Positions 5,709 to 7,453 of a stretch of DNA of 7,453 bases are shown here, in pieces. The position numbers were made by a program, and so were the translations under genes. Under the pieces are notes generated by a model that saw only the letters and a program-made list of their open reading frames with translations, was not told the origin of the DNA and ran no database searches. The stretch spans positions 18,741-26,193 of the forward strand of contig JABSPI010000007.1 of the NCBI GenBank assembly GCA_013214365.1, written 5' to 3'. This DNA comes from Erythrobacter sp. (lineage in GTDB: Bacteria; Pseudomonadota; Alphaproteobacteria; Sphingomonadales; Sphingomonadaceae). The stretch's first letter is position 1, and every line of letters begins with the position of its first letter.

Positions 5709-6359
5709 ATGCAACCATCGACCCAGATCAAAATCTGCGGACTTACCACCCCCGAAGCAATTGCCGCCGCCGCACATGCGGGGGCGAGCCATGTCGGGCT
5801 TGTCCATTTTGAGCCCAGCCCGCGGCATCTGTCTTTGGATCAGGCGGCCCGGCTGCGCGCGCATGTGCCGGTGGATGTGAAAACCGTCTTGCTGTTGGTC
5901 AATGCCGATATGGAATTGACCGCGCGCGCAATCGCACAGGTCAAACCCGATATTGTCCAGTTCCACGGCAAAGAGAGCGCCGAATGGATCAAGCTGGTGC
6001 GCGAGAAGGCGGGGATTGAGACATGGAAAGCGATCGGGGTGCGCGATGCCCAAACGCTCGACAATGCGGCGCGGTTTGAAGGCGCGGTCGACCGTCTATT
6101 GCTCGATGCGCCCCCGCCATCGGCGCAATCGGTTTTGCCCGGCGGCAACGGCGTGGGATTTGACTGGAGCTTGCTCAAAAACCACCAGCACCGCCTCCCT
6201 TGGGGGCTGGCAGGCGGGCTTGGGCCGGACAATGTCGCCGATGCGATCATTCAAACGGGAACCGAACTGGTCGATGCTTCGTCTGGTTTGGAGAGCGCGC
6301 CGGGCGTGAAGGACGTGGACAAGATCGCCGCCTTCTGCAAAGCGGCTCTGGCAGCGTGA
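5709..6359 (+). CDS. trpF: Phosphoribosylanthranilate isomerase
   Basis: This enzyme performs the third step of tryptophan synthesis from chorismate, isomerising N-(5-phosphoribosyl)anthranilate to CdRP. The 216-residue length is normal for a single-domain TrpF TIM barrel. The start begins with the standard K-I-C-G-L at 8-12, where Cys10 is the likely general base. Asp133 in L-L-L-D-A is the likely general acid. Other family motifs are S-P-R at 37-39, Q-F-H-G at 84-87, L-A-G-G-L at 167-171 and V-D-A-S-S-G-L-E at 188-195. The frame is open upstream to 5520, but that extension runs through the divergent lipoprotein start and resembles no TrpF, so the ATG at 5709 is chosen. Its ribosome binding site is weak (a GTGAG just upstream). 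It is followed 8 bases later by trpB, so the two are almost certainly one operon. Confidence 0.96.
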   Translation: MQPSTQIKICGLTTPEAIAAAAHAGASHVGLVHFEPSPRHLSLDQAARLRAHVPVDVKTVLLLVNADMELTARAIAQVKPDIVQFHGKESAEWIKLVREKAGIETWKAIGVRDAQTLDNAARFEGAVDRLLLDAPPPSAQSVLPGGNGVGFDWSLLKNHQHRLPWGLAGGLGPDNVADAIIQTGTELVDASSGLESAPGVKDVDKIAAFCKAALAA

Positions 6360-6367
6360 GACAGGAA

Positions 6368-7453
<1,086 letters not shown>

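Overview
The window reads as a slice of an alphaproteobacterial chromosome, most likely from the Sphingomonadales (Erythrobacteraceae-like). The evidence is GC-rich sequence with strong third-position G/C bias, the gene neighbourhood lapA-pyrF ... trpF-trpB, and protein sequences typical of that group. This assignment is inferred from reading the sequence; no database search was done. Both edge genes (radC on the left, trpB on the right) are cut by the window boundaries.

Layout from left to right. Positions 2-223 hold the C-terminal end of RadC on the plus strand. It converges on a large minus-strand gene (220-2472), and the two stop codons share one CTAG palindrome. That gene encodes a fusion of a DoxX-type membrane region with a complete type II NADH:quinone oxidoreductase (NDH-2). 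A 150-bp divergent region (2473-2622) holds its strong ribosome binding site, a plausible promoter and a 9-bp inverted repeat centred on the -35 element. It also serves the plus-strand purB (2623-3933). After an 89-bp gap come lapA-like (4023-4424) and pyrF (4421-5095), coupled by an ATGA overlap. A small minus-strand lipoprotein gene (5120-5593) lies between pyrF and trpF. A 115-bp divergent region then precedes trpF (5709-6359) and trpB (6368 to the end), which form an operon.

The genes are mostly housekeeping: purine synthesis (purB), pyrimidine synthesis (pyrF), tryptophan synthesis (trpF and trpB, with trpA expected just beyond the window), respiration (NDH-2) and envelope functions (LapA-like protein, lipoprotein). 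No mobile element, CRISPR array, tRNA, rRNA or recognisable novel multi-gene system was found. The parts most worth a second look are the DoxX/NDH-2 fusion, two small perfect tandem duplications that sit at either end of the lipoprotein gene (18 bp across the pyrF stop, 9 bp across the lipoprotein Shine-Dalgarno), a start-stop ATGTAA element in the lipoprotein leader, and the inverted repeat over the NDH-2 promoter.
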